Part shown: piece by piece, positions 23,493-62,200 of the stretch | Position numbering within the stretch: the first letter of the stretch is position 1 | Layout: the number at the start of each line of letters is the position of its first letter | Origin: Motacilla alba alba | Lineage: Eukaryota; Chordata; Aves; Passeriformes; Motacillidae | Assembly: GCF_015832195.1 (NCBI RefSeq) | Contig: NC_052031.1 | Coordinates: forward strand, 13,951,850 to 14,015,849 | DNA: 64,000 bases | Direction: 5' to 3' | Notes under the pieces: generated by a model | Told to the model about the DNA's origin: nothing | The model's input: only the letters and a program-made list of their open reading frames with translations | The model's database searches: none | Translations under genes and position numbers: made by a program

Positions 23493-23648
23493 GTAAGCTG
23501 CTCCCGCGCCTCCCGTCTGCCGTGCGCAGAGCCCCTTCCCGCAGGGCTGTGCGGCTGGCCGGGGTCGCCCCGCGGTCCCCACCGCAGCCGGCACTGCTGA
23601 GCCCCCCGTGCTGCCCGGTCTCTCGCGGCCTTGGTCCCGCCTCACGTC

Positions 23649-23744
23649 ATGGCCCGAACAGGAGTTAACGAGTTTGATGCCAAAGCCGCTGAGGAAGCTG
23701 TTGGAACGTTGAATGAAACAATGCGAAGGGAAGGATCACAGTAG
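23649..23744 (+). CDS. Short uncharacterised ORF, 31 codons
   Basis: ATG at the 3' edge of the PIK3CG CpG island opens a 31-codon frame starting MARTGVNEFDAKAAEEAVGT, with a normal, non-GC-skewed amino-acid mix (acidic, helix-prone). It ends at TAG (23,742-23,744). A one-base shift after the last codons would give about 22 more open codons to 23,809. I do not recognise it. It could be a chance frame, a decayed retrocopy fragment, or a small peptide encoded on a transcript retaining the start of intron 1. No splice donor was seen that would extend it. Confidence 0.2.
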   Translation: MARTGVNEFDAKAAEEAVGTLNETMRREGSQ

Positions 23745-26700
23745 ACAGTTCTCTCGAGTCCTGAGATCAGTGAGTCAGCTCCGCTACAGCACGGCTTTTA
23801 AAGAATAAGTAACTGTTTCCTCACCCAACAAATTTCTTACATGTAGACCATGAAACCTTTCCACACCACAATCCCTCTGAAATAATAGCAGAGGGCTTTC
23901 GGGAGTTGCTGGTGTAGATTAGATCACGCAGTTAACAATCAGTGTTGGAAAACGGGTCCAAGTTGACAAGCACTGTCTAAATGGTGTGTCCCGGCCGGAG
24001 CACTAGCAGCGATCTCTGGGTTTTAAAACTCTGCGAAGTGTTGCTTCCAAGGTGGATTACTTCGAGATCACTACTACATCGCTTGTGTAACCCCAGTTAA
24101 CTAGAATCTTGCCGAAATTCGTACCTATATTTACAGAACCAGCTAGATGTTATTGTTTGTCCCACGAGCCCCAAATAGATAACTCATCTAGAAACTAAAG
24201 GTGGTGAAGGCAAAATGCTACAGCTGTAATTGCAGTCTGATTGACTCCCCAGCCTCCCGACCAAGCTGTATCTGCTGTTCATATACTTTTGATGAGGAAT
24301 GTGGCTGCATTACCTATGAGGTTTACTTGCTAATGGGAACCTGCACTGATTTATTTCCCGTTAGAGCTTGCAGTTGTTAGAGGACCTGACAAAGAAACTG
24401 AGTCATGTGGTATTTTGTTGTTGCGTTCACGCTTGAAATGTTAGAGCTGTATCTTATCTGTGAAGTTCAGCACTGGATCACTGCAGGTGTAGGGAAGATG
24501 TACTCCTGTCCAGCAAGTGGAAAGTCATCTCCTGCCACACAACAGTGTGGGCAAGTAGATGTAGTATGCTGCTTGGAAAATGTTGAGTCTTGTCATAGTA
24601 ATTTTGGTATTTTAAATTTATCTGTCAAGTGAACTTTGTCTAAAACTGTGAATGTAAGCTTTAGTGTTGTACTTACATAATGCATGCACACGGTAATTCT
24701 TACTCTGGTAGAGAGTGCTTATTTTCTTGAAAGTTAAGTTGTCTGGGAAGGAGTTCACACTAAAGTGAAAAGAATAATTTTGAAATAAGGTTTTCACATG
24801 ATGTATTAAAACAGAAGCAGGAGCTAATATAGAATAAGCGTGATAGTAACTGGCAGAATTCTAATACAGTCTTAACCAAGCAGTCAAGATTGACAGCTGT
24901 CCTAAATTTTTTGTAGCCAAATAAGTAACACATCGTAATACCACATTGTCTTTTTTAAGCACCTTTCAGGCAGTTTTTCCAAATAATTTAACCACTTTAC
25001 TCATTAGTGTATCTCCTAATCCTGCTGTGAATCATGTTTCAGTCTCAGTTATGCTCAACTGTGTTGGCTCCATTCCCTTTCCTTCTCTTCCCTCACTGCC
25101 CAACCACTCCAGCAAGTGTTGAGTCTGATAAAGGAACTGATCCAGCTGAAAATTAACCATTTTTTTTGCTGGTTTTGTTATGATCATGTTGCTGACCTGA
25201 GGAGGAGGAGCAAAACTGGAGACAAAGGCAAGACTGGTTGTGTGTCTTAGTTACCTTTTACAGGCCCATCTTTTCCTTCTCCATTGGACCCCATCAGGAT
25301 TTTTAGAGTAGTGTAGGACAGTTCTTGTAATACAGGGATATTCAGGGTTGATGAGGCTCATTAGAATTAGAAATAAAACAGTGATTTTTTTTTCCCTTTT
25401 TTGGGGTGTTGTTGCAGTAGAGTTTTTGGAGTGTCAATACTGTAAGTAAAGCTTAGGCATGACTAAGGTTTTAGGAACTTAATGTGCAATGATTTTTCAT
25501 TATAAATATCAAATTTTTATGATTCATGTGCATGAGGAAAGTTTTGCCAGCACATGGATTATCAGGAAATAAGAATGGGTCGTTGCAGAGACAGATGAGA
25601 GACAGCTGTCACTCCAAGAACTGCCTTCTGAAGCTGAGGAAAAGCGGTCAGAGCAGAACTGGGGATTGATATTGGGTCGCAGTGGACTAGACATGACAGG
25701 TCACAGCCCAAATGAATGCGGGAGAAAAGACAGCCTTGTATGGGCAAGGCAGCTACAGAAGTCCTGTGCATTTTGTGTTGTGTCTGGTGCAATTTGTGGG
25801 GGATATCTGAACCCACAGATGTGTTGCTGTACCTGCCTTTATAAGTGGATGAGAGTGTGAAACAATTGCATTCACTGAGAAATGTACAGGTTCGTTCTCT
25901 GCTGCATGAGGGAGAGATGCTGCCTTTGCATGGCTTGATTTATAGAGTAGTGGTAGAAGAGCTAGTTGTGTGTATATATGTTTGAAGAATTAATCCTTAA
26001 GTGCGTGACTCAAAGAGTAGGCTGAGAACACTTTAAACCAGGAAGATTTCCTAGATCTACAGAACCCAATGAAACTGAAATGACTGTAGGTTTAGTTATT
26101 GGGGCAGCACAATGACTTTTAGGGGAAGGACTCTGCAAATAAATCTGTATAGCCTGTTGGCATGAAAAAAACCTTAATGCTGGTTGCTTATGTCTAAATG
26201 AAGAGAAATATATGACTACATTGTGTTCTAGAATTGAGATGAGAGAGGATCACAGTCTGTAGTGCTGAGATGCCACAAAGGCTGTGGCTGATGAATGCTG
26301 ACAGGCTGAATGTGGGTGGAGGATGAGTTTTGGAGGTGTCTTGGCCAAGATGGGTAGATTTCATGTCAGCAAGAAAATGTTCAAGGTAACTTCACCACTG
26401 CCTTAAGAAAATTCAAATACTGGCTTTAAAAGATAGAGGGATCTGGGACAGAGTGTGTTTCCCCCAAACTGACTTCTTGAGAAAAATAACCTCTAAAAAG
26501 AAAAGATCTTAGCTGGCAAGTAGAGTGATGCTCAGAGAGAGAAGAGCTGTATCAGTGGTGGAGGGTGTTTTCTGCTTTTTAATCTTGACAGAGTGTTAAT
26601 CAACCTTGGCATGTTGGAGGGAGGTAAGATACTGTCAGATTTTTTTGCCAATACAGAGGGAGGGGTTATTTTTCACATTATTATAAAAAATGTGTCTTAT

Positions 26701-28894
26701 AAATAGGAAACATGCATATGTTAAAAAAAAGGCAGTTCACTGTTGGTAGACAACCTTCCAGTTGTTTCGTATTTTTTTCCTTCTTTTCAAGACTCATCAT
26801 TTTTGCATGATATCTACCACTGTAGGATTTGTACTGCTTGTTGCTTTTCAAAAGATCAGTATTTCACTGGAAAAAGGATGAAATTAGAGAGTTTTGTGTC
26901 TTTTCTTTCTGTTTTGTGTGTGTTTTCTATAATTTATTTTTTTCTGTGGGGATCATTTTTTAGTAGAAGAACAGCACCTCAGGTTGTAGTTAACAATAAG
27001 AACTAGGGTTGAAAGTCTCTGGTTTAATTTCTTCCTGAATCTAAAGTCACCATTTTTAGTGGATTTCACTGTGTGTTTGTAATCATAAATGAATGAGTTA
27101 AAGATATTTGGGGTAGGGCTGCCCAGTAGTTCTGCTGCTGAGGTTACCATGCAAGATCCTTGGCATATACCTGTGAGATGCCTGTATGCAGACTGGCTTA
27201 AAAATCTCTAGTGAATTTAAGTTGGGAGTCCTCAAATGGCTATCACCTTGCAAATAAAAATAATGCAACATTGCATATTTAGTTGTCTTTTATCTACTAT
27301 TTGTATTTAATTTTTTGAGAGTTAATCTCTTAAAAATATATTTGATGTAAATATCTTATTTGAATTAATTACATTTATTGCCCAGATTATTCTTTGCTAT
27401 TTTTAAAAGGTTCTAAATATGTCTTCTATACATCTGTGTTAAATTTATGTACTGTTTGTATGTTGTTACTGTTGTAACAGGAAAAGCATTCTGACTTCTT
27501 TTAAAATGAGCAATCATATGTATAATCAACTTGGTTAAAACTTCCTTCCTGGTAAGTGCAGCACTTCCTTTGCATCTGGGTATGAGAGCGAGCAAGAAAA
27601 GCAGAACAGTTTAAACAAAGAAATCTTTTGTGTGAATGATCTTCCTTTAAAAAATAGGAACTACAAAAATTAAACAAATGAATAATCTTCAGCAATTCAG
27701 CCTTGGTTTTATAAGCAGGTAATATTTCCTTGTACTTTGTCAATTATAGAGGTGGTGTGTCCACAGTCGCTGCTTTCTGGAACTCAGAAGAAGAATTTCA
27801 GTTAGCGTGCTATGTTGTTTGAATTTAATCTTTTATATTTTTATCTGCTTCTTTTATTATCTGCTAAGGCATCATTACACTGGCTTTACTTTTCTCTAGC
27901 AGTTAAGGATTTTATGTGTAGAAAGTGTTGCTTGGTAAAGAAGTTCAGTATGTTGCTGTAACTTGGCATGTGCGAGTGCACTCAATCAGTACTGAACAGT
28001 TTCCACTTTAATATTGGTCAATAGAGATTAACTGAGAAACAATATTTTTTGTTTACTGAATGCTGATAAGGTAGGCTACTCATGTTTAATATTGTTTTAC
28101 TGGTGGTTTAGCTGTGATTTGATGCATAGGGTAGTAAATCAGCATCAGCTTGGGAGATTTTTCTTCTGTAACAAAGTAATAGCTCATATTGGCAGTGTGT
28201 ACTTTGAAAATGGATGGATATTATCAGTCTGGTGAATTGATTTATTTAAAAGAAGCACATCTCAGGACACTCACCTTGAATTTAGATGCACGTTAAATAG
28301 ATCTTCAGAAATAGTCTCTGGCTTTTGCATCCTAAGGGCTTTTTTTTTAGGTTGAAGTCCTGATTCTTCATCACTAAAAAGAGAGGCTGAGAAAATGGGG
28401 AATAGGCTCATGTCTGTGCAGACTGCGAATAAATTGCTTGTTTTGTTACTTTCTGCCATTCCTGGAGCTCAGTGGGACTGCATTATATTCATATACAGGA
28501 GTGTGTCTTTTGATTTCTATGAAAACCCATGTATGTTAACATCAGCAGCATCAAAACAGATGAGGAAGCAAAAGAATCAGTGCTTGATCAAATAGAAGCA
28601 ACAGCTAATCAATATGGAGAGTGCACCTTCGAATGGCTTATCCTCAGTAAAATCTGGGCAGGATGTTTAAAACCTCTGTTTTAATTGCTTAATCACTGGA
28701 AAGTTGGTTGGGGTTTTTTAATTTATATTCGGTATTGAATTGAATCGATTACATCTGAAGTGGTTCATGTAAATCAAGAATTTGTGACCAGAAATTAAGG
28801 GGAAGTGGAAATATAAAAAATGTATATGAAAAGTTAAAAAATAAAAGTAAAGATAAATGTAAATGAGAAAGTAATGAATTGTATGTTTTTCTAG

Positions 28895-54574
<25,680 letters not shown>

Positions 54575-54643
54575 TATTTTATGTAAATTAACTGTGGGTG
54601 TGAATAGGAGGTTAGTGAACCTACATATTATTTCTGAATTATG

Positions 54644-54649
54644 AATAAA
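54644..54649 (+). terminator. Proximal AATAAA poly(A) signal candidate
   Basis: AATAAA lies 70 bases after the stop. There is little GU-rich sequence immediately downstream, so it is probably weak. Confidence 0.3.
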
Positions 54650-55977
54650 TGAGCAGTCAAAATTGCCTTTACTCTTCTGGCAGCTTAAATGGATCTTGTG
54701 AAAAGGCAAGGACTTTATTCTGCCCCTCCAGAAGATCTTCCTGCAGATAAGATTTTTTTTCCATTTGTAACAACACTTCAAGTTGCTGGATTCTTTTAGG
54801 TTTTTTTGCATTTTTGGTTTGGATTTTCTTTTTTCTTTCTTTAGCAATAATTTCAGATAAATATAAGGAGGAGGTTGAGTAAGATGATAACCTACAAACT
54901 CCCTATGACCTTAATTGTTCGTGAGGGTCAAGTGCTTCAAAACCAGAAGAATTTATATAAAATCTATGGTTATAGTGAAATCTTTGTAGACAATCCATAT
55001 GTGTCTCAGGATGGTGTAGACATGAGTGTTCTTCATCTACATCATTCTCTTTTGTCCCTTCCTCAACATTTTGTCTTTTCTGGATTTTTAATACGTTGTC
55101 AATAGAAAAGAGCTTTGGCTTTGCCGTTGAAGGAATTGCCTTACTATTACTGTAACCTCCTGACACAGACAACCAGTTTTAACTGCCAGGAGAACTTCAT
55201 AGTTACTGGGAAGTTCCTCAGATTTGAAGGTTTAATTTTGAAAGTTTTTTTACTGTACTTTTTACTGGGTAACATCCATATTATATTACAGATTATATTC
55301 TTGGTGTAAAGTTATTAAAATTCCACCTGTGTAGGAAAAGCTTTGTAGAAAAAGCAATGGTACTTCCTTATCCCTCAGAGAAGGCTCCTTATCTAAGAGT
55401 AATTGACCCGATACCAAATATCTGAGAAACCCAAAGTTATTTATTCCTTGGTGATATGTTTTCAGGATATACCTAGAAGGAATTAAATGTAATCTTTGAA
55501 GTTGTGTATATTTTGCTATTTATTTTTAAATTCCTGAAGAAACAATACTACTGAAAAGCTATTTATGAAAGAAAAAAAACCCCTTGTCTTTAATTTCAAT
55601 ATTTAAACTTAAAAGAGGAAAAAATGGTCAGTGTTAAGTAGAATTTTAACTCTCTACTGTAGATTGTCTGCAAATCAAGTCTGCCTATGGTAGGAAAGGA
55701 AAAAGACATATAGCCTGAATTAGTCTTTGACTTGAATTATTATGGTATACTTCTTGCTAATTGATTTTTACCAAAGAGAGAAGATGGCTTATAGTATTGC
55801 TTTTTTGCACTTGTGCCCATGTAATTTCTTCCTTCATTGTAGTGTTACATGGGCTTTACATTGCATATAAATGATTGACTGAATTTTAAAATTCTGTTAT
55901 CATTTGCTTTGATCATTTCACAGAACTGTTATGATTTCAACTTCTGCTACTACTGAGTGCATTTTTGAAGGATTTTT

Positions 55978-55983
55978 AATAAA
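55978..55983 (+). terminator. AATAAA poly(A) signal candidate
   Basis: AATAAA is followed within 20-30 bases by TTGGTGTCT, a GU-rich downstream element. Confidence 0.55.
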
Positions 55984-56250
55984 TGTACTGTAATTGGTGT
56001 CTCAGTTATGAGATGTAGCCAATCTATTCTTGAAATGTAGATGTTTAATTGTTTACTGTGCACAAGTATTTTTGATGTAAATGGTAGACTACAGTTAAGG
56101 AAATCTCTAAGGTTAAAATGGTGACTATTTTGTTATTCTGTTACATTATTATTCTGTGCAAGATAGCCTTTAGATCATACTGAAATATAAATGAAATGGT
56201 GAATATTGTCTGTAAAATGATATTTTTAGATTTGTATTTTATAGATCTGA

Positions 56251-56256
56251 AATAAA
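56251..56256 (+). terminator. Distal AATAAA poly(A) signal candidate
   Basis: AATAAA is followed by TGATATGTTCTATT, a U-rich downstream region. This is the likely distal end of PIK3CG. Confidence 0.55.
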
Positions 56257-56275
56257 TTGATATGTTCTATTAATT

Positions 56276-59200
56276 TGATTATTATTAATGAATAAGCAGC
56301 TTAGCCCAAAATACATGTAAATAATTTTAATTCAGTTTCTTAAAGAATACCTCATCTCAGTAAGAAATCATATTCAAAGTCCCACTCAGAGGAATTGTTT
56401 TAGTTCCATATTAATAACTCTGTATGATGTCAGATATATTGAAATTTAATAGTCTATAGTATTAGAATTGCAATTATTATAATTGTAAAATGGGAATAGA
56501 ATATTGCCACTTTCTAAGAGCACTTTATTCATTCCTGGTTTGTTCTATGAAGAAAAATCTGAAGATTTTAGTAAGTTCCAAGTTTTAAAAAATAAGTAGA
56601 TCTAGTGCTAAATTTAACTCTAGCATGGGGAAATAAATGCTAATCACAACTTCAAGGGAAATGGCACTCTTAAAGCAGCCTCTTTGGAGGGAAAGGTCTA
56701 CAAGAGATCTGCATCCAGAAGAAAGTAGTTTAGTCCTGCACTAAACTTACATTGATGATTTTTATCAGCAGTTTACAATGTGCTATATTGAATTGTGTTT
56801 ATTGCAGACGCCTGAAACACCTCAGTGCCGAGCAAACTCTTCATTGCCTTCCTTGCCCATGAAGCCTGTGGTTGGGCTGCCTGGGCTCTGCTGGGCTGCC
56901 TCGTGTCTTCTGGGCCAGCCTGACTCCTGGGAGATCAAAAGTAGCTGCCAAATCTCCTCTTTACCTATGGAGCAAGCCGTGGGCACCAGGATGTCCTTAC
57001 AAATGGCTGCAGTCATGCGGCTGATTATCGGCTGCATTCGGTGTCCCTCTGGAAACCACCACCCTCCACTGACCTGGTTTTGTGGCAAGCCCTGACACAG
57101 AGATGTGGTTTGAGGCAGTCCAGCCTCAGCAGGGAGAGGAGCTGCTTTTCAGGTGAGGAGGTGCACATCTGCACATCCCAGACAAAGCATGGCTGTCCCG
57201 TTCTGCAGTGGCATTCCCAGGGCCTGGAGAGCTGGAGCTTTAGCACAGATGCCACTGCTGGAGCAGGAGGCTGCACCACAATTTCCAGAGTCTCCCAGTG
57301 CATAAACTCACTGAGCCTGCAGAATAACTGGTTTTTAAGGGTTATAAACCAGGAATTGTAAATTAGTCATTAACCAATAACCTTTTTCAGAAGCTCTAAC
57401 ACAGCATGCAAAAAAAGAAAATTACTAAATTTTCTGAGTAGGTCTCAATTATCATCACTGTCTCCTGTTAGCCTTAAGATTATTTTTTGAAAATTATTTT
57501 AAGGATTACTTTGTCTTTGAGGTCTGTAGTATTTTCTTGGTAGTTTCATTCACATCATGACTGCACCTAACAGTGGAAATTTGAATCTATTCTTAGAGTC
57601 AGTGCCTCATACTCAGTTGTGACTTGACATCTGCTTTGACACCAGCAAGGTCATTGAAATGTTGGTTAGCAGTGAGTGTGTCCCCAAGGCTCCATCCTAA
57701 TTATATTCCAGGACAGGAAGAGAAGTTGAAATGGAGCTCAGGTGTACAGTGTGATTATATTTAGATCTTCATTGAATACACTGGTTGCACTTGTTAGAAG
57801 TGCTTAATCTGTCATTAGCAGAGTATTGAGACTTAATATGTTTAGCAGATTTTTTTCTAAAATGTGATCAATGATACAGAAATGGAGATATGAACAAATG
57901 ACTTTAGAAAAATATCAATGGCAATTATGATTCTTGTATTTTAATTACAAACCTTTCTCCTGACTACCAGCAGCATTCTGCCAATCCACATGAGTCCCAA
58001 GGATTATATATATTTCAGACTCTGTGCTAATGACTTTATAATGCAGTTTGTGTAAAGTGGCCTTGAAAAGAAAAAATTACTAAAATTAAAATTTGGGAGG
58101 CCTTCTGCAGGGGTCTGGTGGGCTCTTTGAGCATCCCAGCAACACTGAAGTTTCTGCAAAACACTCATGTTTTCATGAATCTTCTCATTGCAACTTCTCT
58201 AATATATGTTAAAAACAATATTCCAGAAATAATGAATTCTCCTAGAGAGAGGTCAACAGGGAGAGAGGTTTGAGATTCCTGCTGTGCTCGCCCCACTCTG
58301 CATTTGGAAGCCAGAACTGGCCCAAAAAGGTACTGATGTATTTGAAATCTTGTGACACACTGACAGAAAGTAAGATTCATGCTGGAGAAGAGAAAGCAGA
58401 AAGACGAACTGTTTGTCTGCAGTTACACAGTTAATAACAAAGACTGACAAAAGATACAAATGCCATGGTTATACCCATGTGAGATGTGCACATCATTATC
58501 TCTTTAGAGAAAAGGGGCACTGGTGACCTGTCCTAGTCTGCTGACACAAGGAGACAGGCACGAGGCCATGGCTTCTCCTGGCTTTTTGTGCTTCATTGGG
58601 TATCACACCCAGCAGGAGAGGTGCTGATGACCTGCCTGTTGATAATAAACAAGGGGACACTGGACAGGATCAATTCCTTCCTACCCCTGGAATGGGGCTT
58701 GTTTCAGAGGGTGCCTGGCAGCACATGACGTGGCAAGGCTGGGGAAGGCAGTGTGTGCCATTGCTCAGATATTCTCCTGGGGATGCAAAAGAAGAGGCTG
58801 TCACTTGGAAAACAGCAGCAGCACTGCCAGGAACACGTGCCAGTTAATTTTAGCTAACAAAAGATTCCTGTGCATGGCAGAAGTGCTGTATCTTTTCATT
58901 GCAAGCACATCCCACACCTGGGTGCAGTCACTCGGTGTTCAGCATTAGGAGTCACCGTGTGCCACTGCCGGTCACGCTCTCAAAGCTGTCTTTGGTCTAG
59001 TGCCTATGGTCAGAGTTAGCCACTCATCCACTTATTAAGTGCATGAAGAAAAAAAGGAAAATAATACACTGTAGATAGCAGCATTTCTTGATAAGATAAA
59101 CAATGAGTAGATACACAAGAAAAGTCTAATGTAATGAAGAATACCCAGAAAGGATCCCTGAAAGGAGAAATGGAAAGAAAATAAAAATGTTAATGACCCA

Positions 59201-62200
59201 TAGTACAAAACAGTTTTCAGACTACATCTCAGAGTTTGTACCAGATGTTCCTTTGGCTTTGAATATGTATTTCTTTATCAAAACAAATTATCCTGCAAAA
59301 GGCTAAGAGGGCTATGACTGTTTAATAACCTAAGAAATATGCTGCCACAATGCCATTCATGATAGTTAATTTAGAAATTTAAGATATAGCCAGAACTGAA
59401 TTTTGCTCAATGTATTTACTGTTAAACAACCTGAGACTAACAAAGAAAAAAAAATTAGCCTAGTGCTTCTTCCCCAAATCAACCAGCAAGTGTCTGGGAC
59501 TGGCAGTAAACTCATCACATGAGGAAGTTATTTCCCATCATGATGGAAATGCATTTTTCTCTGAAGTATTTGGAGCTGGTCCCTGTCAGGGACAGGATAC
59601 TGGCCTGGACAGACTCTGTCTCTGATGTAGGATGGCAAATCCTCTGCTCAGCTGTCAAAAATCTGCATGAAAAAATCTTGGTGAAATAAACAGGTCTCCT
59701 CAGGAAATGCTTTCTCTCCAGCCAAAGATATTCTTCATTTTGATGACGTTCATGACAGCATCTGTGTTTTACAAACCTGTTTCCTTCCCACAGAATATGA
59801 TGTATTTTCCAAATCTTGTAAAACAGTATTCTGCCTACCTGGAGAGAAAAAATACCCAGAGATCTCAGCAACTTTAAAGTAGTCTGAAACCAAAACTCTC
59901 CAGGCAGGGACCTTTCGATTCAAGGCGATGGTTCATGCAAAGGCAGGCAGTTATAGGGAGGTGCTAATTAGCTACACATTAATACTTCAGAGGACAGTCT
60001 TTGGGATTCTGTCATTGCAATACCCCACCAAAGTGTGGGTAAAGAGTGGCCTCTAACAAGACCAGAGACTTGAAGGTCCTGTGGAGATTGATATCAGCTT
60101 TGTGGGGAAGAGGTGGCCACTGGGTGCAGCTGCAGCCCTCCCAGGGGAGCGGGGACTCAGTGGCAGCAGCTCAGGCAAAAATGGGTGTAGAGGCAGGGTT
60201 TAAGTGCCAGGATGAACTGAGTGCTCTGCACGGTTTAGAGCAGACAGAGTATGTTACTGAAAGGCCCTTTCATGGGATTCATGGCACACAAGTAGTGGTG
60301 TTATCAGGATTATTCCGTGAGAATAAATAGTTTATAAAACATTAAGTTTACTCTTTTCTTTTAATTGGTAGGTAAAACCATAATACGGATGACTATTTTT
60401 TTGCTGCTGCTTCTCCTTCTCCTGCTGCTGCTCAGGATCTGCACCCTAATTCCTCATTTCTCTTCTCTGGTTGCTGTTCTTAGACTTCAAAATCTAAAAC
60501 TAGAATAAACTGTCTGCATCTTACAGACAGGAAATGCACAGCTGAATGTCAGCAAAAGAACCACGCGTCAAAAGTACTGGTAGCTGGACATGCTGTCAAC
60601 ACCTGCACTGGAGAAACTTCCTAAAAGTTTTCCTGACTCTGACAAGGAAACAAACAACAAAAGAAACGAGGAAAAGCTGTGTATATATGCTTCAAGGTGC
60701 AAAGCACTGGAAGACAAAACTTTCCCAAGTTTAATGCTCTGTATTGACTCTCTTGACTATTATTATCAATGGGCTCAGGATAAAAAAGGATCTTCATAGT
60801 GAATACACATTTGTCTGGAAAGTTAAGTGCAATAAAAAGCAAAATACAGCCAGTTTTCAGAACATTCAAGACCCAAAAATGCAATAATGTAGGGCCACCA
60901 TCTAGCTGTTCCCCCCCGGTATCATGTATGCATGCTGTCCAACACTGATCAGTTTAGCTAGTGGCATCAGCAGCTGCACTTTCTGAGAAGCAAGTTACTT
61001 GCTTTCAGTACTCCCTGTGAAGCAGTGCTTCAGAGAGCACCCTTTGGAATATCATCTTCACAGAGGATAGGCCAATAAAAAAGATATATGGAAAAGTCTT
61101 TATCATAATTGAAATATCCCAATTTAAAACAACATCAAATATAAACTACGAGAAATATTTCTTAGTGTTATTTACAAGATCAAGAGATTATAACCTGAAA
61201 CTGAATAATAGAAAAATGATTAAATGCACTATTTTGTCAAAAAGGCTTAGAAACCAGAGTATAATTCATAACAACTTAACAGGATTTGTTGTAATACAGC
61301 AGATGTCACATAGTTTTGAGCAAGACCTCAAAAAAAGGACACCACAACCCTTGAAACACAATTTAAACACCATTGGAAGTGGACAACTTGCTGGCACTCT
61401 TACAGGGAGAAGCTCCATGAGTGTAGATGAGGGAACGAATACCCATGTAGCAACATTTCCATTCAAAAAGAGAAAAGAAATATTTGTAGATGTCAGAAAT
61501 GTCACAAATCCACAAAGGGAATTATTTAAAAGACATAAAAGTATTGCATGAAGAATAGAACACAGAAGCCCATAGAAAAAAAAATATCATAACAAAGAGC
61601 TGAAAAAACCCACAACATTTGGAGAAACCATCAATCCCCCCAAACTGTTCAGTGCCTACTAAAATATAAAATGAGATCAAGGAGACATTGAAGCTTTTAG
61701 GACAATCTATCCTTGATGAGGATTTAGTAATTCTGGTTAATTTGTGGAACAACAAAGTATTCTTGGCTACCAAAGAACTGTGAAAGGCAGAAACAGAGTT
61801 AGCTCTGGAGTTAGCAGTACCTGGTCACTACAATGAACACAGTACCTGGTCATTACAACGAACACACCTCCATGGCACAGAGAAGGATACTCAGGAGACC
61901 TCTCAGAAGGTACACGCAGGGAGAGTGGGCTATGCTCATCCCCAGCAAGAAAGGCCAGAAATAGCCAGAGACTGCTTCCTTTGTTCTAAACCACAGAACT
62001 GGAACCCAAGGAGCTTGGCAGCAATGCCTGGCCCACCAAACAGAGACAGCAGGGGCTGGCAGCTGCTCTTTCTAAACTCAGAGGAACCACTACCTGTGAT
62101 AGCTGATTACCATGGTAATTCTTCAGACTTAATCAAACAACCTGGGAGCTGACAACACAGCAAATCAGGCTGTGACAGAGCCCCACAAAGCTTGCAGGCT

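Larger units (their letters stand above)
22840..23660. promoter_or_regulatory. CpG island and promoter region of PIK3CG
   Basis: This region of about 0.8 kb is extremely GC- and CpG-rich with many GC boxes, and it ends abruptly near 23,660. An inverted CCAAT box (ATTGG, 23,052-23,056) lies just upstream of the putative first exon. A second initiator-like YY1 motif (GCCGCCATCT) lies at 23,421-23,430. No TATA box is visible, so dispersed initiation is likely. Long open frames on both strands here are composition-driven shadows. Confidence 0.8.
23188..28894 (+). other. PIK3CG: PIK3CG intron 1
   Basis: The intron is bounded by GTGAGT at 23,188 and TTTTTCTAG ending at 28,894. The first 0.5 kb is still CpG island. 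The remainder is AT-rich with no recognised transposon or coding exon. A T-rich run lies near 25,386. Confidence 0.65.
54575..56275 (+). other. PIK3CG: PIK3CG 3'UTR (inferred extent)
   Basis: This is an AT-rich tail after the stop codon with three AATAAA signals at 54,644, 55,978 and 56,251. The last two are followed by GU- or U-rich sequence, so the mature end is probably near 56,000 or 56,275. The extent is inferred without transcript data. Confidence 0.55.

Noticed and set aside
22631..23668. Several long frames (132-236 codons) in the PIK3CG CpG island
   Set aside because: These are GC-driven frames on both strands that cross the putative first exon, with no recognisable protein.
56778..57095. 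Possible extra exon downstream of PIK3CG (105-codon frame after a TTTATTGCAG acceptor-like site)
   Set aside because: There is no recognisable protein, no matching donor logic, and it lies beyond the poly(A) signals.
60403..60433. CTG/CTC-rich run as a trinucleotide repeat locus
   Set aside because: It has only a few interrupted triplets, so it is ordinary low complexity.
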